NCBI RefSeq assembly: GCF_017068395.1
Contig: NZ_CP070619.1
Coordinates: 7,440,001 to 7,504,000, forward strand
DNA from: Rhodococcus pseudokoreensis
GTDB lineage: Bacteria; Actinomycetota; Actinomycetes; Mycobacteriales; Mycobacteriaceae
DNA: 64,000 bases
Direction: 5' to 3'
This document shows positions 46,960-57,183 of this stretch, one piece after another (position 1 is the stretch's first letter; each line of letters begins with the position of its first letter). The translations under genes and the position numbers were made by a program. A model generated the notes under the pieces. It searched no databases. It was not told the DNA's origin and saw nothing but the letters and a program-made list of their open reading frames with translations.

Positions 46960-47757
46960 TTGCCCGAAGGTCACACTCTGCACCGGCTGGCCCGGCTACA
47001 TCAGCGCCGGTTCGCCGGTGCGCCGGTGCGGGTGCTGAGCCCGCAGGGCAGATTCTCCGAGGACGCGGCCCTCGTCGACGGCCGCGTCCTCGTCAAGTCC
47101 GAGGCCTGGGGTAAACACCTGTGGCATCACTACGAGTCCGGGCTGGTCGTGCACGTCCACCTGGGCCTGTACGGGGCGTTCACGGAAGCGGCCGTTCCCA
47201 TGGAACCGCCGGTCGGGCAGGTCCGGATGCGGATGGTCGGCGCCGAATTCGGCACCGACCTGCGCGGCCCGACGGCGTGTGAGGTTCTCCATCCGCCACA
47301 GGTCGCCGCCATCGAGGCGCGACTCGGGCCGGACCCGCTGCGGAAGGACGCCGACCCCGACAAGGCGTGGAAACGCATCTCGGCGTCGAAGACCCCGATC
47401 GGGGCGCTGCTCATGGATCAGGCCGTGATCGCGGGAGTCGGCAATGTGTACCGGGCGGAGGTCCTGTTCCGGCACGGGATCGACCCGGAGCGGCCCGGCC
47501 GCGGACTGTCGCGCGACGAGTGGGACGCGCTGTGGGCCGATCTCGTCGCCCTCATGAAGGTCGGGGTGCGACGCGGCAAGATGCACGTCGTCCGCCCCGA
47601 GGACGATCACGGCGATCCGGCGTACGCGAAGGACCGCCCCCGAACGTATGTCTACCGGCGGGCAGGATCGCAGTGCCGCGTCTGCGGCACCCCGGTGGCC
47701 CACTCGGTCATGAAGGGCCGCAATCTCTTCTGGTGCCCGACCTGCCAGCCGTCCTGA
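46960..47757 (+). CDS. Fpg/Nei family DNA glycosylase
   Basis: The TTG at 46960 is chosen because the mature N-terminus must be Pro-Glu (PEGHTLHRL), the catalytic pair of the Fpg/Nei family. The 265-residue protein also has the helix-two-turn-helix 'DQAVIAGVGNVYRAEVLFRHGI' and a C-terminal zinc finger with CRVCG and CPTCQ. This is a Nei-type enzyme (Rv2464c position) that excises oxidised pyrimidines and nicks the strand. It is coupled to rpiB by short spacing. Confidence 0.9.
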   Translation: MPEGHTLHRLARLHQRRFAGAPVRVLSPQGRFSEDAALVDGRVLVKSEAWGKHLWHHYESGLVVHVHLGLYGAFTEAAVPMEPPVGQVRMRMVGAEFGTDLRGPTACEVLHPPQVAAIEARLGPDPLRKDADPDKAWKRISASKTPIGALLMDQAVIAGVGNVYRAEVLFRHGIDPERPGRGLSRDEWDALWADLVALMKVGVRRGKMHVVRPEDDHGDPAYAKDRPRTYVYRRAGSQCRVCGTPVAHSVMKGRNLFWCPTCQPS

Positions 47758-47765
47758 CGGTCGCG

Positions 47766-48599
47766 TCAGAAGTCGAAACCGCCACCGAAGTCGAAGCCTC
47801 CGCCGCCGTCTCCACCGCCGAAGTCGAATCCGCCGCCGTCGCCGCCGGCGTCCCCACCCATGTCGCCACCGGAATCGCCGCCGGCATCCCCACCGGAGTC
47901 GCCGCCATCGCCGCCGGCATCTGCGCCCGCGTCACCGCCGCCGTCCTGCGACGCGTCGCCTGCGCCGCTCTCGAAGCCCTGCGCGTCGTATCCCACCCCG
48001 TCCATCCCGGAGAACATCGCCGAGAACAGGAACATCGAACCGAGGCCCCACGCGCCCGCGACGAGGGCGGGCTTCCACCACGGCTCCGAGTACCAGCCTG
48101 CCGGAACCGGGCGTCCCGCGACGCGACCGCCCGGGTAGTAGTTCGGCGTCTTCGACGACGGGTTCGGTGACGCCGCGACCTGCCGGCCCTCGAACTCGAC
48201 CTCACGGTCCTCGGTGACCGCGCCCGCGGACTTCTGCCCGTCGATCGACGGGACGTCGGGGCCGGGGTCCATACCCATGGCCGTCCGGGCGGCGCGGATG
48301 TAATAGAGGCCCTCGAGTGCCGTCTGCTTGGCGAGACGCGCCTGGACGGGCGTGGATGCCTGGTCGATCTGGGAGCCCGCCGCCGTGTAGCGCTCGGCCG
48401 CGTCGGCCAGCGCCTGCTGTGAGGCGGTGTCGGATCCGGTGAGGCTGTACACCTGCCCGCCGAGTCGTTCGATGGCCTGGCGAGCGTCCGCCTTGGCGTC
48501 CTCGAGCTGGTTCGCGGTCTGCCCGGCGCGGTTGTTGCGGCTCCTCACCACCAGGAAGGCGACCGCCGCCACGATCACGAGAATGAGTAGCAGTTCCAC
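47766..48599 (-). CDS. Membrane-anchored protein with Gly/Asp-rich tail
   Basis: The GTG at 48599 follows GGAGG; the product is 277 residues. An N-terminal helix (VELLLILVIVAAVAFLVVRS) anchors the protein, a helical region (about 20 to 120) follows, then a second hydrophobic segment near 183-200. The C-terminal 65 residues are repeats of Gly, Asp and Ser ending in GFDFGGGFDF, the type of tail seen in TPM/DUF1542-like surface proteins of actinobacteria. It is convergent with the glycosylase gene, nine bases apart. The function is unknown. Confidence 0.7.
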   Translation of the reverse strand: MELLLILVIVAAVAFLVVRSRNNRAGQTANQLEDAKADARQAIERLGGQVYSLTGSDTASQQALADAAERYTAAGSQIDQASTPVQARLAKQTALEGLYYIRAARTAMGMDPGPDVPSIDGQKSAGAVTEDREVEFEGRQVAASPNPSSKTPNYYPGGRVAGRPVPAGWYSEPWWKPALVAGAWGLGSMFLFSAMFSGMDGVGYDAQGFESGAGDASQDGGGDAGADAGGDGGDSGGDAGGDSGGDMGGDAGGDGGGFDFGGGDGGGGFDFGGGFDF

Positions 48600-48803
48600 G
48601 GTGGGCCTCCGGAGTTCTCGCGGACGGCCGGCTGCGGGGCTGCAACATCCGCGAGTAGGGGACAAATCGGACATCTCCCAGAGTACTGATCGATATCGGG
48701 GTTACGCGCTGGGCGAACGGGGGAGGGGGCGAGGCCGAGGTTGGCCCGACCGTGTGTGACGCATGTCATAGCGAATCGGATGTGCGTGACCGCCCGTACG
48801 CAA

Positions 48804-48839
48804 CAAAAAAGGAGCGTTCCCTGGGGTGGGAACGCTCCT
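48804..48839 (-). terminator. Rho-independent terminator of tRNA-Gly
   Basis: On the - strand, AGGAGCGTTCCC pairs perfectly with GGGAACGCTCCT around a six-base loop and is followed by six T residues (A run at 48805-48810). It begins a few bases after the tRNA-Gly CCA end. Confidence 0.88.
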
Positions 48840-48842
48840 GTG

Positions 48843-48916
48843 TGGAGGGGATGACGGGAATCGAACCCGCGTAATCAGTTTGGAAGACTGAGGCTCTACC
48901 ATTGAGCTACATCCCC
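48843..48916 (-). tRNA. tRNA-Gly(TCC)
   Basis: The acceptor stem GGGGATG pairs with CATCCCC, the anticodon loop CTTCCAA gives TCC, and the T arm is GCGGG-TTCGATT-CCCGT. CCA is encoded at the 3' end. Confidence 0.93.
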
Positions 48917-49055
48917 GTGCATACGACAACCTGGGATCGCCATGCATGTCGTCTGCGATGAGTGACTGTACCCAACCTCGCTTTGGATTTCATAATCGGG
49001 GGGCCGTAGGATTCTTCCTCGGGTCCTCGCGAGGTTGGTGAGGGCCGGCTTCGAC

Positions 49056-49135
<80 letters not shown>

Positions 49136-49194
49136 CCACAGGGCAGGTAACTGCCGCACAGTAAAAGAGCACGACCACACGAAGGAGCCAGTCC

Positions 49195-50589
49195 GTGAAG
49201 AGCACCGTCGAGCAGCTCAGCCCGACGCGAGTCCGTATCAACGTTGAGGTGCCCTTCGAGGAGCTCAAGCCTGATTTCGACAAGGCCTACAAGGCCCTCG
49301 CGCAACAGATCCGTCTCCCCGGCTTCCGTCCGGGCAAGGCACCGGCCAAGTTGCTCGAAGCCCGTGTCGGTCGTGGCGCCGTCCTGGAGCAGGTCGTCAA
49401 CGACGCACTCCCGTCCCGCTACTCCGAGGCCGTCACCAGCGCCTCGGTGAAGGCGATCGGTCAGCCCGAGATCGAGATCACGAAGATCGAGGACGGCGAG
49501 CTCCTCGAGTTCACCGCCGAGGTCGACGTCCGCCCCGAGATCACGCTGCCCGACTACAGCGAACTGAGCGTCACCGTCGATCCGATCGAGATCACCGACG
49601 AGGCCGTCGAGGAGCAGCTGCTGTCACTGCGCCAGCGTTTCGGCACCCTCACCGGTGTCGAGCGTGCGGTCGAGGACGGAGACTTCATCTCCATCGACCT
49701 GTCGGCCACCGTCGACGGTGAGGCCGTTCCCGAGGCCACCGCGAGCGGTCTGTCGCACGAGGTCGGTTCGGGTCAGCTCATCGAGGGCCTCGACGAGGCC
49801 GTCGTCGGCGTCAAGGCCGGCGAGTCCAAGGAGTTCACCTCGACGCTCGTCGCCGGTGACCACGCGGGCAAGGAAGCTGTCGTCACCGTCACCGTCGGCA
49901 CCGTCAAGGAGCGCGAGCTGCCCGCCGAGGACGACGAGTTCGCTCAGCTGGCAAGCGAGTTCGACACCCTCGACGAGCTGAAGGCCGACCTCCGTGAGCG
50001 CGTCGGACGCGTCCGCAAGGTCGAGCAGGCCGGTCAGATCCGCGACAAGGTCCTGGAGACCCTGCTCGAGACCGTCGAGGTCCCGCTGCCCGAGGCCGTC
50101 GTCAAGGCCGAGGTCGACTCTGCGCTGCACGACGCCGTGCACGGACTCGACCACGACGAGGAAGCGCTGAACAAGCTCCTCGAAGAGCAGGGCACGAGCC
50201 GCGAAGAGTTCGACAAGGACGCCAAGGAGAGCGCCGAGCGCTCGGTGAAGACCCAGCTCCTGCTGGACGCCATCGCCGACGCCTCCGACGTCACCGTCGG
50301 CCAGGACGAGCTCACCGAGCGCATCCTGTTCCAGGCGCAGCGCTACGGCATGGCGCCGGAGCAGTTCATCCAGCAGATCCAGCAGGCCGGTCAGCTCGGC
50401 GCCGTGTTCGCGGACGTCCGTCGCGGCAAGGCTCTCGCCGGTGTCGTCGAGCAGGCCACCGTCACCGACACCTCGGGTGCCGCTGTCGACACCGCCGAAC
50501 TGTTCGGCAACGGTGAGGCCGAAGCCGAAGAGGCTGCGTCCACGGACGAGGTCACGTCGGATTCCGCCGAGGGCGAAGACCAGAAGTAA
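49195..50589 (+). CDS. tig: Trigger factor, ribosome-associated chaperone
   Basis: This 464-residue protein starts with GTG after GAAGGAGCC. Residues 1 to 115 form the ribosome-binding domain with the GFRPGKAP signature at 43-50. An FKBP-type prolyl isomerase domain follows (about 160 to 245, '[21 protein letters not shown]'), then the helical chaperone arms and an acidic C-terminal tail. It binds nascent chains at the exit tunnel. It heads the conserved tig-clpP1-clpP2-clpX block, but a terminator separates it from clpP1. Confidence 0.96.
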   Translation: MKSTVEQLSPTRVRINVEVPFEELKPDFDKAYKALAQQIRLPGFRPGKAPAKLLEARVGRGAVLEQVVNDALPSRYSEAVTSASVKAIGQPEIEITKIEDGELLEFTAEVDVRPEITLPDYSELSVTVDPIEITDEAVEEQLLSLRQRFGTLTGVERAVEDGDFISIDLSATVDGEAVPEATASGLSHEVGSGQLIEGLDEAVVGVKAGESKEFTSTLVAGDHAGKEAVVTVTVGTVKERELPAEDDEFAQLASEFDTLDELKADLRERVGRVRKVEQAGQIRDKVLETLLETVEVPLPEAVVKAEVDSALHDAVHGLDHDEEALNKLLEEQGTSREEFDKDAKESAERSVKTQLLLDAIADASDVTVGQDELTERILFQAQRYGMAPEQFIQQIQQAGQLGAVFADVRRGKALAGVVEQATVTDTSGAAVDTAELFGNGEAEAEEAASTDEVTSDSAEGEDQK

Positions 50590-50652
50590 TGCTGGTCGCG
50601 GGGTGTTTCCCTCGCGTTCGGCTGTGAGATGTTTTCCGCTTTGAGCGAAGTA

Positions 50653-50680
50653 GGGCGGCACCGGGACTCCGGTGCCGCCC
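50653..50680 (+). terminator. Terminator between tig and clpP1
   Basis: GGGCGGCACCGG at 50653-50664 pairs perfectly with CCGGTGCCGCCC at 50669-50680 around a GACT loop and is followed by TCCTTCGTT. Confidence 0.8.
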
Positions 50681-50734
50681 TCCTTCGTTAGTGTCTGTGT
50701 CAGCAATCAACGATTTACGGAGAAGGCAGGTACC

Positions 50735-51361
50735 GTGACTTCCAATCACCTGGAGACTTTGCAGAGTCCCGCCATGACTTCAGCCACCGCTGGGTTGAAC
50801 CTCAGCGACTCGGTGTACGAGCGCCTGCTGCGCGAGCGCATCATCTTCCTCGGTACCCAGGTCGACGACGACATCGCGAACAAGCTGTGCGCCCAGATCC
50901 TGCTGCTGTCGGCAGAAGATCCCAGCCGGGACATCTCCCTCTACATCAACTCGCCCGGCGGATCGGTCAGCGCCGGCATGGCGATCTTCGACACGATGCA
51001 GTTCGCCGAGTGCGACGTCGCGACGTTCGGAATGGGTCTGGCCGCGTCGATGGGCCAGTTCCTGCTCTCCGCCGGGGCCAAGGGCAAGCGGTACGCCCTC
51101 CCGCACGCGCGGATCATGATGCACCAGCCGTCCGCCGGAATCGGTGGCACCGCCAGTGACATCGCGATCATGGCCGAGCAGTTCGCGCACACCAAGCGCG
51201 AAATGGCCGAGCTGATCGCCGAGCACACCGGTCAGACGGTCGAGCAGATCACCGCCGATTCGGATCGCGACCGCTGGTTCACCGCACAGCAGGCTCTCGA
51301 ATACGGTTTCGTCGACCACGTCGTCTCCCGCGCGGCGCAGGCGGGCGGGACCGGGCAGTAG
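50735..51361 (+). CDS. clpP1: ATP-dependent Clp protease proteolytic subunit 1
   Basis: The GTG at 50735 has GGAGAAGGCAGG just upstream and gives 208 residues; an in-frame ATG at 50774 has no good site but would give the size usual after propeptide removal. The catalytic Ser lies in '[13 protein letters not shown]', the His in MMHQPSAG and the Asp in ADSDRDRW. It forms the mixed ClpP1P2 tetradecamer with the next gene product. The two genes are 48 bases apart and evidently cotranscribed. Confidence 0.95.
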   Translation: MTSNHLETLQSPAMTSATAGLNLSDSVYERLLRERIIFLGTQVDDDIANKLCAQILLLSAEDPSRDISLYINSPGGSVSAGMAIFDTMQFAECDVATFGMGLAASMGQFLLSAGAKGKRYALPHARIMMHQPSAGIGGTASDIAIMAEQFAHTKREMAELIAEHTGQTVEQITADSDRDRWFTAQQALEYGFVDHVVSRAAQAGGTGQ

Positions 51362-51409
51362 CAGCCCGGCTTCCTCACTGACCGCTCCCACACATCCCTT
51401 GGAGAACTG

Positions 51410-52072
51410 ATGACCAACCTGTTCGATCCCCGCAGCCTGGGAGGCCAGGCGCCTGCAGGCCCCCAGTCGCGTTACATCCTGCCGTCGTTCATCGAGCACT
51501 CGAGCTACGGCGTCAAGGAGTCCAACCCGTACAACAAGCTGTTCGAGGAGCGCATCATCTTCCTCGGCGTGCAGGTGGACGACGCGTCGGCCAACGACGT
51601 GATGGCTCAGCTGCTCGTTCTCGAGTCGCTGGACCCCGACCGCGACATCACCATGTACATCAACTCGCCGGGTGGTTCGTTCACGTCGCTGATGGCGATC
51701 TACGACACCATGCAGTACGTGCGCGCCGACATCACGACGGTGTGCCTCGGTCAGGCGGCCTCCGCTGCCGCGGTGCTGCTCGCGGCGGGTACCCCCGGCA
51801 AGCGTCTCGCCCTGCCGAACGCTCGTGTCCTCATCCACCAGCCCGCCACCGGCGGCATCCAGGGTCAGGTCTCCGACCTCGAGATCCAGGCGGCCGAGAT
51901 CGAGCGGATGCGTCGCCTGATGGAGACCACCCTCGCGAAGCACACCGGCAAGGAAGCCGACGTGATCCGCAAGGACACCGACCGCGACAAGATCCTCACG
52001 GCCGCCGAGGCCAAGGACTACGGAATCATCGACGACGTGCTCGAGTACCGCAAACTCAGCGCCCAGAAGTGA
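51410..52072 (+). CDS. clpP2: ATP-dependent Clp protease proteolytic subunit 2
   Basis: The product is 220 residues, starting at ATG after GGAGAACTG. The catalytic Ser is in [13 protein letters not shown], the His in LIHQPATGG and the Asp in RKDTDRDK. It is the ClpP2 ring partner that docks ClpX and ClpC1 in actinobacteria. It is the second gene of the clpP operon and is followed by a hairpin before clpX. Confidence 0.95.
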   Translation: MTNLFDPRSLGGQAPAGPQSRYILPSFIEHSSYGVKESNPYNKLFEERIIFLGVQVDDASANDVMAQLLVLESLDPDRDITMYINSPGGSFTSLMAIYDTMQYVRADITTVCLGQAASAAAVLLAAGTPGKRLALPNARVLIHQPATGGIQGQVSDLEIQAAEIERMRRLMETTLAKHTGKEADVIRKDTDRDKILTAAEAKDYGIIDDVLEYRKLSAQK

Positions 52073-52083
52073 TTTCCTGCCGC

Positions 52084-52130
52084 CCCGGCTCGGGCGACAC
52101 GCCGTGACGGCGTGGTTGCCGCGAGCCGGG
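52084..52130 (+). terminator. Candidate terminator after clpP2
   Basis: CCCGGCTCG at 52084-52092 pairs with CGAGCCGGG at 52122-52130, with an inner ACGCCG/CGGCGT stem, giving a long imperfect hairpin. It suggests separate control of clpX, whose 5' region follows. Confidence 0.5.
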
Positions 52131-52312
52131 TGCGGGATCGGCAAGGCTGACTTTCCCGGAAGATCGGTGCGCGAATCACCGACAACCAGTCGACCTCGCT
52201 CGCGATCTGCGGGTACGGTCACATAACGGGCTTTCGTTTTCGGTCGATGCGCGCAAGGCGTGGGATCGGTTCGATGGTTGCACGTAGACGAAGGAAGTAG
52301 GGACCTGACGAG

Positions 52313-53593
52313 ATGGCACGCATCGGTGACGGCGGGGATCTGCTCAAGTGCTCTTTCTGCGGTAAGAGCCAGAAGCAGGTCAAGAAGCTCATTGCTGGGC
52401 CTGGGGTGTACATCTGCGACGAGTGCATCGACCTGTGCAACGAGATCATCGAAGAGGAGCTGGCCGAGTCCAGCGAGGTGAAGCTCGACGAGCTGCCGAA
52501 GCCGGCCGAGATCCGGGACTTCCTCGAGAACTACGTGATCGGCCAGGATGCTGCCAAGCGGACTCTCGCCGTCGCGGTCTACAACCACTACAAGCGCATC
52601 CAGGCCGGCGACAAGGGCCGTGATGCTCGTGGCGAGACGGTCGAACTGGCGAAGTCGAACATTCTCATGCTCGGCCCGACGGGCTGCGGCAAGACGTATC
52701 TGGCTCAGACGCTGGCGAAGATGCTCAACGTGCCCTTCGCGATCGCCGATGCGACGGCACTCACCGAGGCCGGCTACGTGGGTGAGGACGTCGAGAACAT
52801 CCTCCTCAAGCTGATCCAGGCCGCCGACTACGACGTCAAGCGCGCCGAGACCGGCATCATCTACATCGATGAGGTCGACAAGATCGCCCGCAAGAGCGAG
52901 AACCCGTCGATCACGCGGGACGTGTCCGGTGAGGGTGTGCAGCAGGCTCTGCTGAAGATCCTCGAGGGGACGCAGGCCAGCGTGCCGCCGCAGGGTGGTC
53001 GCAAGCACCCGCATCAGGAGTTCATCCAGATCGACACGACGAACGTCCTGTTCATCGTGGCGGGCGCGTTCGCAGGCCTCGAGCGGATCGTGTCCGATCG
53101 CGTCGGCAAGCGCGGCATCGGTTTCGGTGCCGAGGTGCGGTCGAAGGCGGAGATCGACACGCAGGACCACTTCGCGGAGGTCATGCCGGAAGACCTGATC
53201 AAGTTCGGGCTCATTCCCGAGTTCATCGGCCGTCTCCCCGTCGTGGCGTCGGTGACCAACCTCGACAAGGAATCGCTCGTCCAGATCCTGTCCGAGCCGA
53301 AGAACGCACTGGTCAAGCAGTACAACCGGTTGTTCGACATGGACGGCGTGGAGTTGGAGTTCACCACGGACGCGCTCGAGGCCATCGCCGATCAGGCGAT
53401 CCTCCGCGGCACCGGTGCTCGTGGTCTGCGCGCGATCATGGAGGAAGTCCTGCTTCCGGTCATGTATGACATCCCGAGCCGGGACGACGTCGAGAAGGTC
53501 GTGGTCAGCGCGGAGACGGTCAACGACAACGTGCTCCCGACCATCGTTCCGCGCAAGCCGGAGCGGGGAGAACGCCGGGACAAGTCCGCCTAG
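52313..53593 (+). CDS. clpX: ATP-dependent Clp protease ATP-binding subunit ClpX
   Basis: This 426-residue AAA+ unfoldase has an N-terminal zinc-binding domain with Cys13, 16, 35 and 38 (CSFCG and CDECID), Walker A GPTGCGKT (about 122), Walker B '[12 protein letters not shown]' and the pore loop region around '[11 protein letters not shown]'. The IGF-type loop for docking to ClpP is present near '[17 protein letters not shown]'. It feeds tagged proteins to ClpP1P2. It has its own 240-base upstream region. Confidence 0.96.
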
Positions 53594-53605
53594 GCGGGAG
53601 CGCGC

Positions 53606-53613
53606 TGTATCCT
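53606..53613 (+). promoter_or_regulatory. Extended -10 element before aroQ
   Basis: TGTATCCT resembles an extended -10 box (TGnTATnnT type); a transcript would start near 53620, within the inverted repeat at 53619-53638. No clear -35 box is present. Confidence 0.4.
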
Positions 53614-53618
53614 GGGTG

Positions 53619-53638
53619 CGAACTAACTCACTAGTTCG
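53619..53638. promoter_or_regulatory. Candidate operator of the aroQ-qsuB operon
   Basis: CGAACTA and TAGTTCG form a perfect 7-bp inverted repeat separated by six bases (ACTCAC), placed between a -10-like element and the ribosome-binding site of aroQ (TGGAGG). This is the expected place for a repressor site; the regulator is not in the window. Confidence 0.5.
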
Positions 53639-53661
53639 TACAAATGGAGGTATAGCGCGCG

Positions 53662-54102
53662 ATGACCGCTCCCGGACCGATCTTTGTTCTCAACGGCCCC
53701 AACCTGAACCTGCTGGGGCAACGGCAGCCCGAGGTGTACGGGCGGGAGACGCTCGACGACGTCGTGGAGTTGTGCCGCACCGCCGCCGCGAAGGCCGGAC
53801 GTGAGATCGTCGCGCGGCAGTCCAACCACGAGGGCCACCTGATCGACTGGGTGCACGAGGCCCGCACCACGGCGTCGGGCGTCGTGATCAACCCGGGCGG
53901 TTTCACGCACACGTCGGTGGCGCTGCGCGACGCCCTGGTCACGCTCGAGGTGCCCCTCGTCGAGGTGCACATCAGCAACGTGCACGCCCGCGAGGAATTC
54001 CGGCACCACTCCTACGTGTCCGGGGTCGCCACCGGAGTGATCGCCGGACTCGGCATCCTCGGCTACTCGCTGGCCGTCGACTTCATCTGCAACAAGGGCT
54101 GA
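53662..54102 (+). CDS. aroQ: Type II 3-dehydroquinate dehydratase
   Basis: This 146-residue enzyme has '[17 protein letters not shown]' with the catalytic Arg/Tyr loop, [19 protein letters not shown] and the '[17 protein letters not shown]' His/Glu end. It interconverts 3-dehydroquinate and 3-dehydroshikimate. It lies seven bases before a dehydroshikimate dehydratase gene, so here it probably serves quinate catabolism rather than, or as well as, shikimate synthesis. An operator-like repeat precedes it. Confidence 0.94.
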   Translation: MTAPGPIFVLNGPNLNLLGQRQPEVYGRETLDDVVELCRTAAAKAGREIVARQSNHEGHLIDWVHEARTTASGVVINPGGFTHTSVALRDALVTLEVPLVEVHISNVHAREEFRHHSYVSGVATGVIAGLGILGYSLAVDFICNKG

Positions 54103-54109
54103 CGGCGCC

Positions 54110-56044
54110 ATGGGACGACAGGTTCGTACGAGCGTTGCCACGGTGTCCCTGAGTGGATCGCTGGAGGAGAAGGTCACCGCGATCGCGGCGGCCGGGTTCG
54201 ACGGATTCGAGGTGTTCGAACCCGATTTCGTGAGCTCGCCGTGGTCGCCGCGTGAGCTGGCCTCCCGCGCAGCGGATCTCGGGCTCACCCTCGATCTGTA
54301 TCAGCCGTTCCGCGATCTGGATTCCGCCGACGACGCGACGTTCGCGCGCAACCTGATCCGGGCCGAGCGCAAGTTCGACATCATGGAGCAGCTCGGCTGC
54401 GACACCCTGCTGGTCTGCTCGTCGCCGCTGCCCGAGGCGGTGCGCGACGACGCCCGCCTGACCGGGCAACTCCACACCCTCGCCGAACGCGCGCACAGCC
54501 GGGGGCTCCGCATCGCCTACGAGGCGCTGGCCTGGGGCACGCACGTCAACACGTACCGGCACGCGTGGAAGATCGTGCAGGACGCCGACCATCCCGCCCT
54601 CGGCACCTGCCTCGACAGCTTCCACATCCTCTCCCGCGGCGACGACCCGGCCGGCATCCGCGACATCCCGGGGGAGAAGATCTTCTTCCTGCAGCTCGCC
54701 GATGCCCCCCGGATGTCGATGGACATCCTGCAGTGGAGCCGGCACCACCGGAACTTCCCGGGTCAGGGCAACTTCGATCTCGCGACGTTCGGTGCCCACG
54801 TCCAGGCGGCCGGATACACGGGGCCGTGGTCGCTGGAGATCTTCAACGACACGTTCCGGCAGTCGTCGACGGGCCGCACGGCCGCCGACGCGCACCGCTC
54901 GCTGCTGTACCTCCAGGAGGAGGTCGCCCGGGTGCAGGCCGAGCACGGTGAGGACACCGGTCGCGGTCTGGCGCTGTTCGAGCCGCCGCCGCGCGCACCC
55001 CTCGAAGGCATCGTGTCGCTCCGGCTCGCGGCCGGTCCCGGCAAGGATTCCGACCTCCGGCAAGCGTTGCAGCACATCGGATTCCGTCTGGTGGGCCGGC
55101 ACCGCAGCCACGACCTCCAGTTGTGGCGGCACGGCCGGATGACCATCGTGGTCGACGCCACCGCGGGCACGGTGTGGACGGCGCCGGGTCTGCCTGCGCA
55201 CCTGCCGGTGCTCACCCAGATCGGCATCCGGTCGAGCGATCCCGACGCGTGGGGGGAGCGCGCCGCGGCGCTCGAGGTCCCGGTGCACGAGGTCCTGCTG
55301 CCCGGGGTCGACACCGCCCCCGAGTCCGATGTCGTGCGTCTGAAGATCACGGATGCGACGTCGCTGGATCTGCGCGGGCCGGGTAGTGCCGCGTCGTGGC
55401 AGTCGGCGTTCGATCTGTATCCGACGGAGTCGCGCTGGCAGGACGAGGTGCCGGTGTTCACCGGGGTCGATCACGTGGCGCTCGCCGTCCCGTCCGACAA
55501 CTGGGACGGCATCATGCTGCTGCTCCGCTCGGTCTTCGCGATGGCGCCGCACGAGGGCCTCGACGTCACGGACGCGGTCGGGATGATGCGCAGTCAGGCG
55601 CTGACGATGGATCAGACGGGCGCCGACGGCGTCGACCGTCCGCTGCGTATCTCGCTGAACATGGTTCCGGGCGCGGTGTCGGGGAACTCCCACATCGCCG
55701 CGGCCCGGCGCGGTGGGATCAGCCACGTCGCGTTCGCGTGCACGGACATTTTCACCGCCGCGGCGACCATGCAGTCGAACGGCTTCGAGCCGCTCGTCAT
55801 CTCGCCGAACTACTACGACGACCTCGAGGCCCGTTTCGGGCTCTCCCGCGCACTCCTCGACCGCATGAGCGGTTCCGGCATCATGTACGACGCCGATGCC
55901 CACGGCGAGTTCTTCCACCTGTTCACCCAGACGGTGGGCGCCGACCTGTTCTTCGAGGTGGTGCAACGTGTCGGTGGTTACGAGGGGTACGGGGACGCGA
56001 ACTCCGCAATGCGTCTGGCTGCCCAGTTGCGGGCGGCCGGCTGA
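54110..56044 (+). CDS. qsuB: 3-Dehydroshikimate dehydratase fused to HPPD-like domain
   Basis: This 644-residue protein has an N-terminal TIM-barrel sugar isomerase-like domain (residues 1 to 280, 'SVATVSLSGSLEEKVTAIAAAGFDGFEVFE' and metal ligands in 'CLDSFHILSRGDDP'). The C-terminal half contains two VOC modules (about 300 to 420 and 445 to 630) ending in 'EFFHLFTQTVGADLFFEVVQR', akin to 4-hydroxyphenylpyruvate dioxygenase. This is the QsuB/QuiC two-domain form that dehydrates 3-dehydroshikimate to protocatechuate. Coupling to aroQ matches the C. glutamicum qsu system. Confidence 0.88.
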   Translation: MGRQVRTSVATVSLSGSLEEKVTAIAAAGFDGFEVFEPDFVSSPWSPRELASRAADLGLTLDLYQPFRDLDSADDATFARNLIRAERKFDIMEQLGCDTLLVCSSPLPEAVRDDARLTGQLHTLAERAHSRGLRIAYEALAWGTHVNTYRHAWKIVQDADHPALGTCLDSFHILSRGDDPAGIRDIPGEKIFFLQLADAPRMSMDILQWSRHHRNFPGQGNFDLATFGAHVQAAGYTGPWSLEIFNDTFRQSSTGRTAADAHRSLLYLQEEVARVQAEHGEDTGRGLALFEPPPRAPLEGIVSLRLAAGPGKDSDLRQALQHIGFRLVGRHRSHDLQLWRHGRMTIVVDATAGTVWTAPGLPAHLPVLTQIGIRSSDPDAWGERAAALEVPVHEVLLPGVDTAPESDVVRLKITDATSLDLRGPGSAASWQSAFDLYPTESRWQDEVPVFTGVDHVALAVPSDNWDGIMLLLRSVFAMAPHEGLDVTDAVGMMRSQALTMDQTGADGVDRPLRISLNMVPGAVSGNSHIAAARRGGISHVAFACTDIFTAAATMQSNGFEPLVISPNYYDDLEARFGLSRALLDRMSGSGIMYDADAHGEFFHLFTQTVGADLFFEVVQRVGGYEGYGDANSAMRLAAQLRAAG

Positions 56045-56063
56045 GCGTTCCACCCGACAGATA

Positions 56064-56095
56064 ACGGCGCCCGTGGTCACGACCACGGGCGCCGT
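56064..56095 (+). terminator. Terminator of the aroQ-qsuB operon
   Basis: ACGGCGCCCGTGGTC at 56064-56078 pairs perfectly with GACCACGGGCGCCGT at 56081-56095, followed by CGCCTTTTCG. Confidence 0.85.
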
Positions 56096-56322
56096 CGCCT
56101 TTTCGTCGAGTGACGTCCGCCACTTCTGGAGCGTGACCACTGACGTCGATGCACCCTCCCGGGGTGCATGTGACTGGTGGGGTCGAAAAATCCGGCCGGA
56201 GAACGTGGCAGACGAGTACAGGCGTCAATGCGGCACGTGGGTTTCTGGCCAATGCGTACTAACCTGTGTCGAAACCGTGACCGTTTCGTTATCAGTCACG
56301 AACTCGACGGAGGAATGTGGTC

Positions 56323-57099
56323 TTGGCTCTACACGCGAACACCGTCCCGCAGTCCGGGCGCGCCCGGCGCTCCAGTTCTGCGAAGTCCGCCCGCCGGCAC
56401 GTGGTGGCGACGTCGCTGGCGGCTACTGCGCTGCTCGTGTCCGGCGCCATCGCCTCCGCCGCCACCGGGGAGGTTGCACACGCATCCACCGAGGCGGGTG
56501 TGTCGCTCACGCCGCCGCCGCAGTTCCTGCAGGTCGATCGCGCGGAGTTGACCGACCACACCGAGCAACTCCAGCGCGCCGCCCAGCGTGAGGTCGAGCG
56601 GTTGGCAGCGCAGAAGGCCGAGACCGAGCGCCTGGCCCGCGAGGCCGCCGAACAGGCCGCACGTCAGGCCGCCGCCGAGGAAGCGGCGCGCCGGCCTGCG
56701 GTTCTATTCCCGGCCGACGGCACCTTCACGTCGGGATTCGGTCAGCGTTGGGGCACCAACCACAACGGCATCGACATCGCGAACTCCATCGGCACCCCGA
56801 TCAAAGCCGTCACCAACGGCACCGTGATCGAGAGCGGTCCGGCGTCGGGCTTCGGGATGTGGATCCGCCTGCAGCAGGACGACGGCACCATCGGCGTGTA
56901 CGGCCACATCGACACCTCGTTGGTCTCGGTCGGGCAGCCGATCCGGGCCGGCGACCAGATCGCCACCATGGGCAACCGGGGGCAGTCGACCGGACCGCAC
57001 CTGCACTACGAGGTGTGGACGGCGAACGGAACCAAGATCGATCCGGCGGGCTGGCTCAACTCGCGCGGCGTCTCCATTCCCGGAGGGCAGGGCGGCTAG
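56323..57099 (+). CDS. Secreted M23 family peptidoglycan peptidase
   Basis: The GGAGG at 56309-56313 is correctly spaced for the TTG at 56323 (MALHANTVPQ...), giving 258 residues; a GTG at 56317 is too close to it. A long signal sequence ('ARRHVVATSLAATALLVSGAIASAA') is followed by an Ala/Glu/Arg coiled coil (about 70 to 120) and an M23 LytM domain with 'GFGQRWGTNHNGIDIAN', 'VYGHID' and GPHLHYEVW, which hold the zinc ligands. It likely cuts cell-wall peptides. The 220-base 5' region has no gene. Confidence 0.88.
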   Translation: MALHANTVPQSGRARRSSSAKSARRHVVATSLAATALLVSGAIASAATGEVAHASTEAGVSLTPPPQFLQVDRAELTDHTEQLQRAAQREVERLAAQKAETERLAREAAEQAARQAAAEEAARRPAVLFPADGTFTSGFGQRWGTNHNGIDIANSIGTPIKAVTNGTVIESGPASGFGMWIRLQQDDGTIGVYGHIDTSLVSVGQPIRAGDQIATMGNRGQSTGPHLHYEVWTANGTKIDPAGWLNSRGVSIPGGQGG

Positions 57100-57183
57100 A
57101 GGCATCCCGGCAGTCCGCCTCTGAGGTGAAAATGATGGGTTTCTGGTGTTGTCTGCCGATCGCATCACCGCAAGACTGTCTCC

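Noticed and set aside
56100-56322. A ydaO-type (cyclic di-AMP) riboswitch before the M23 peptidase
   Set aside because: Such switches occur before wall hydrolase genes in actinobacteria, but I could not match the conserved core or its pseudoknots by eye. A covariance-model search would decide.
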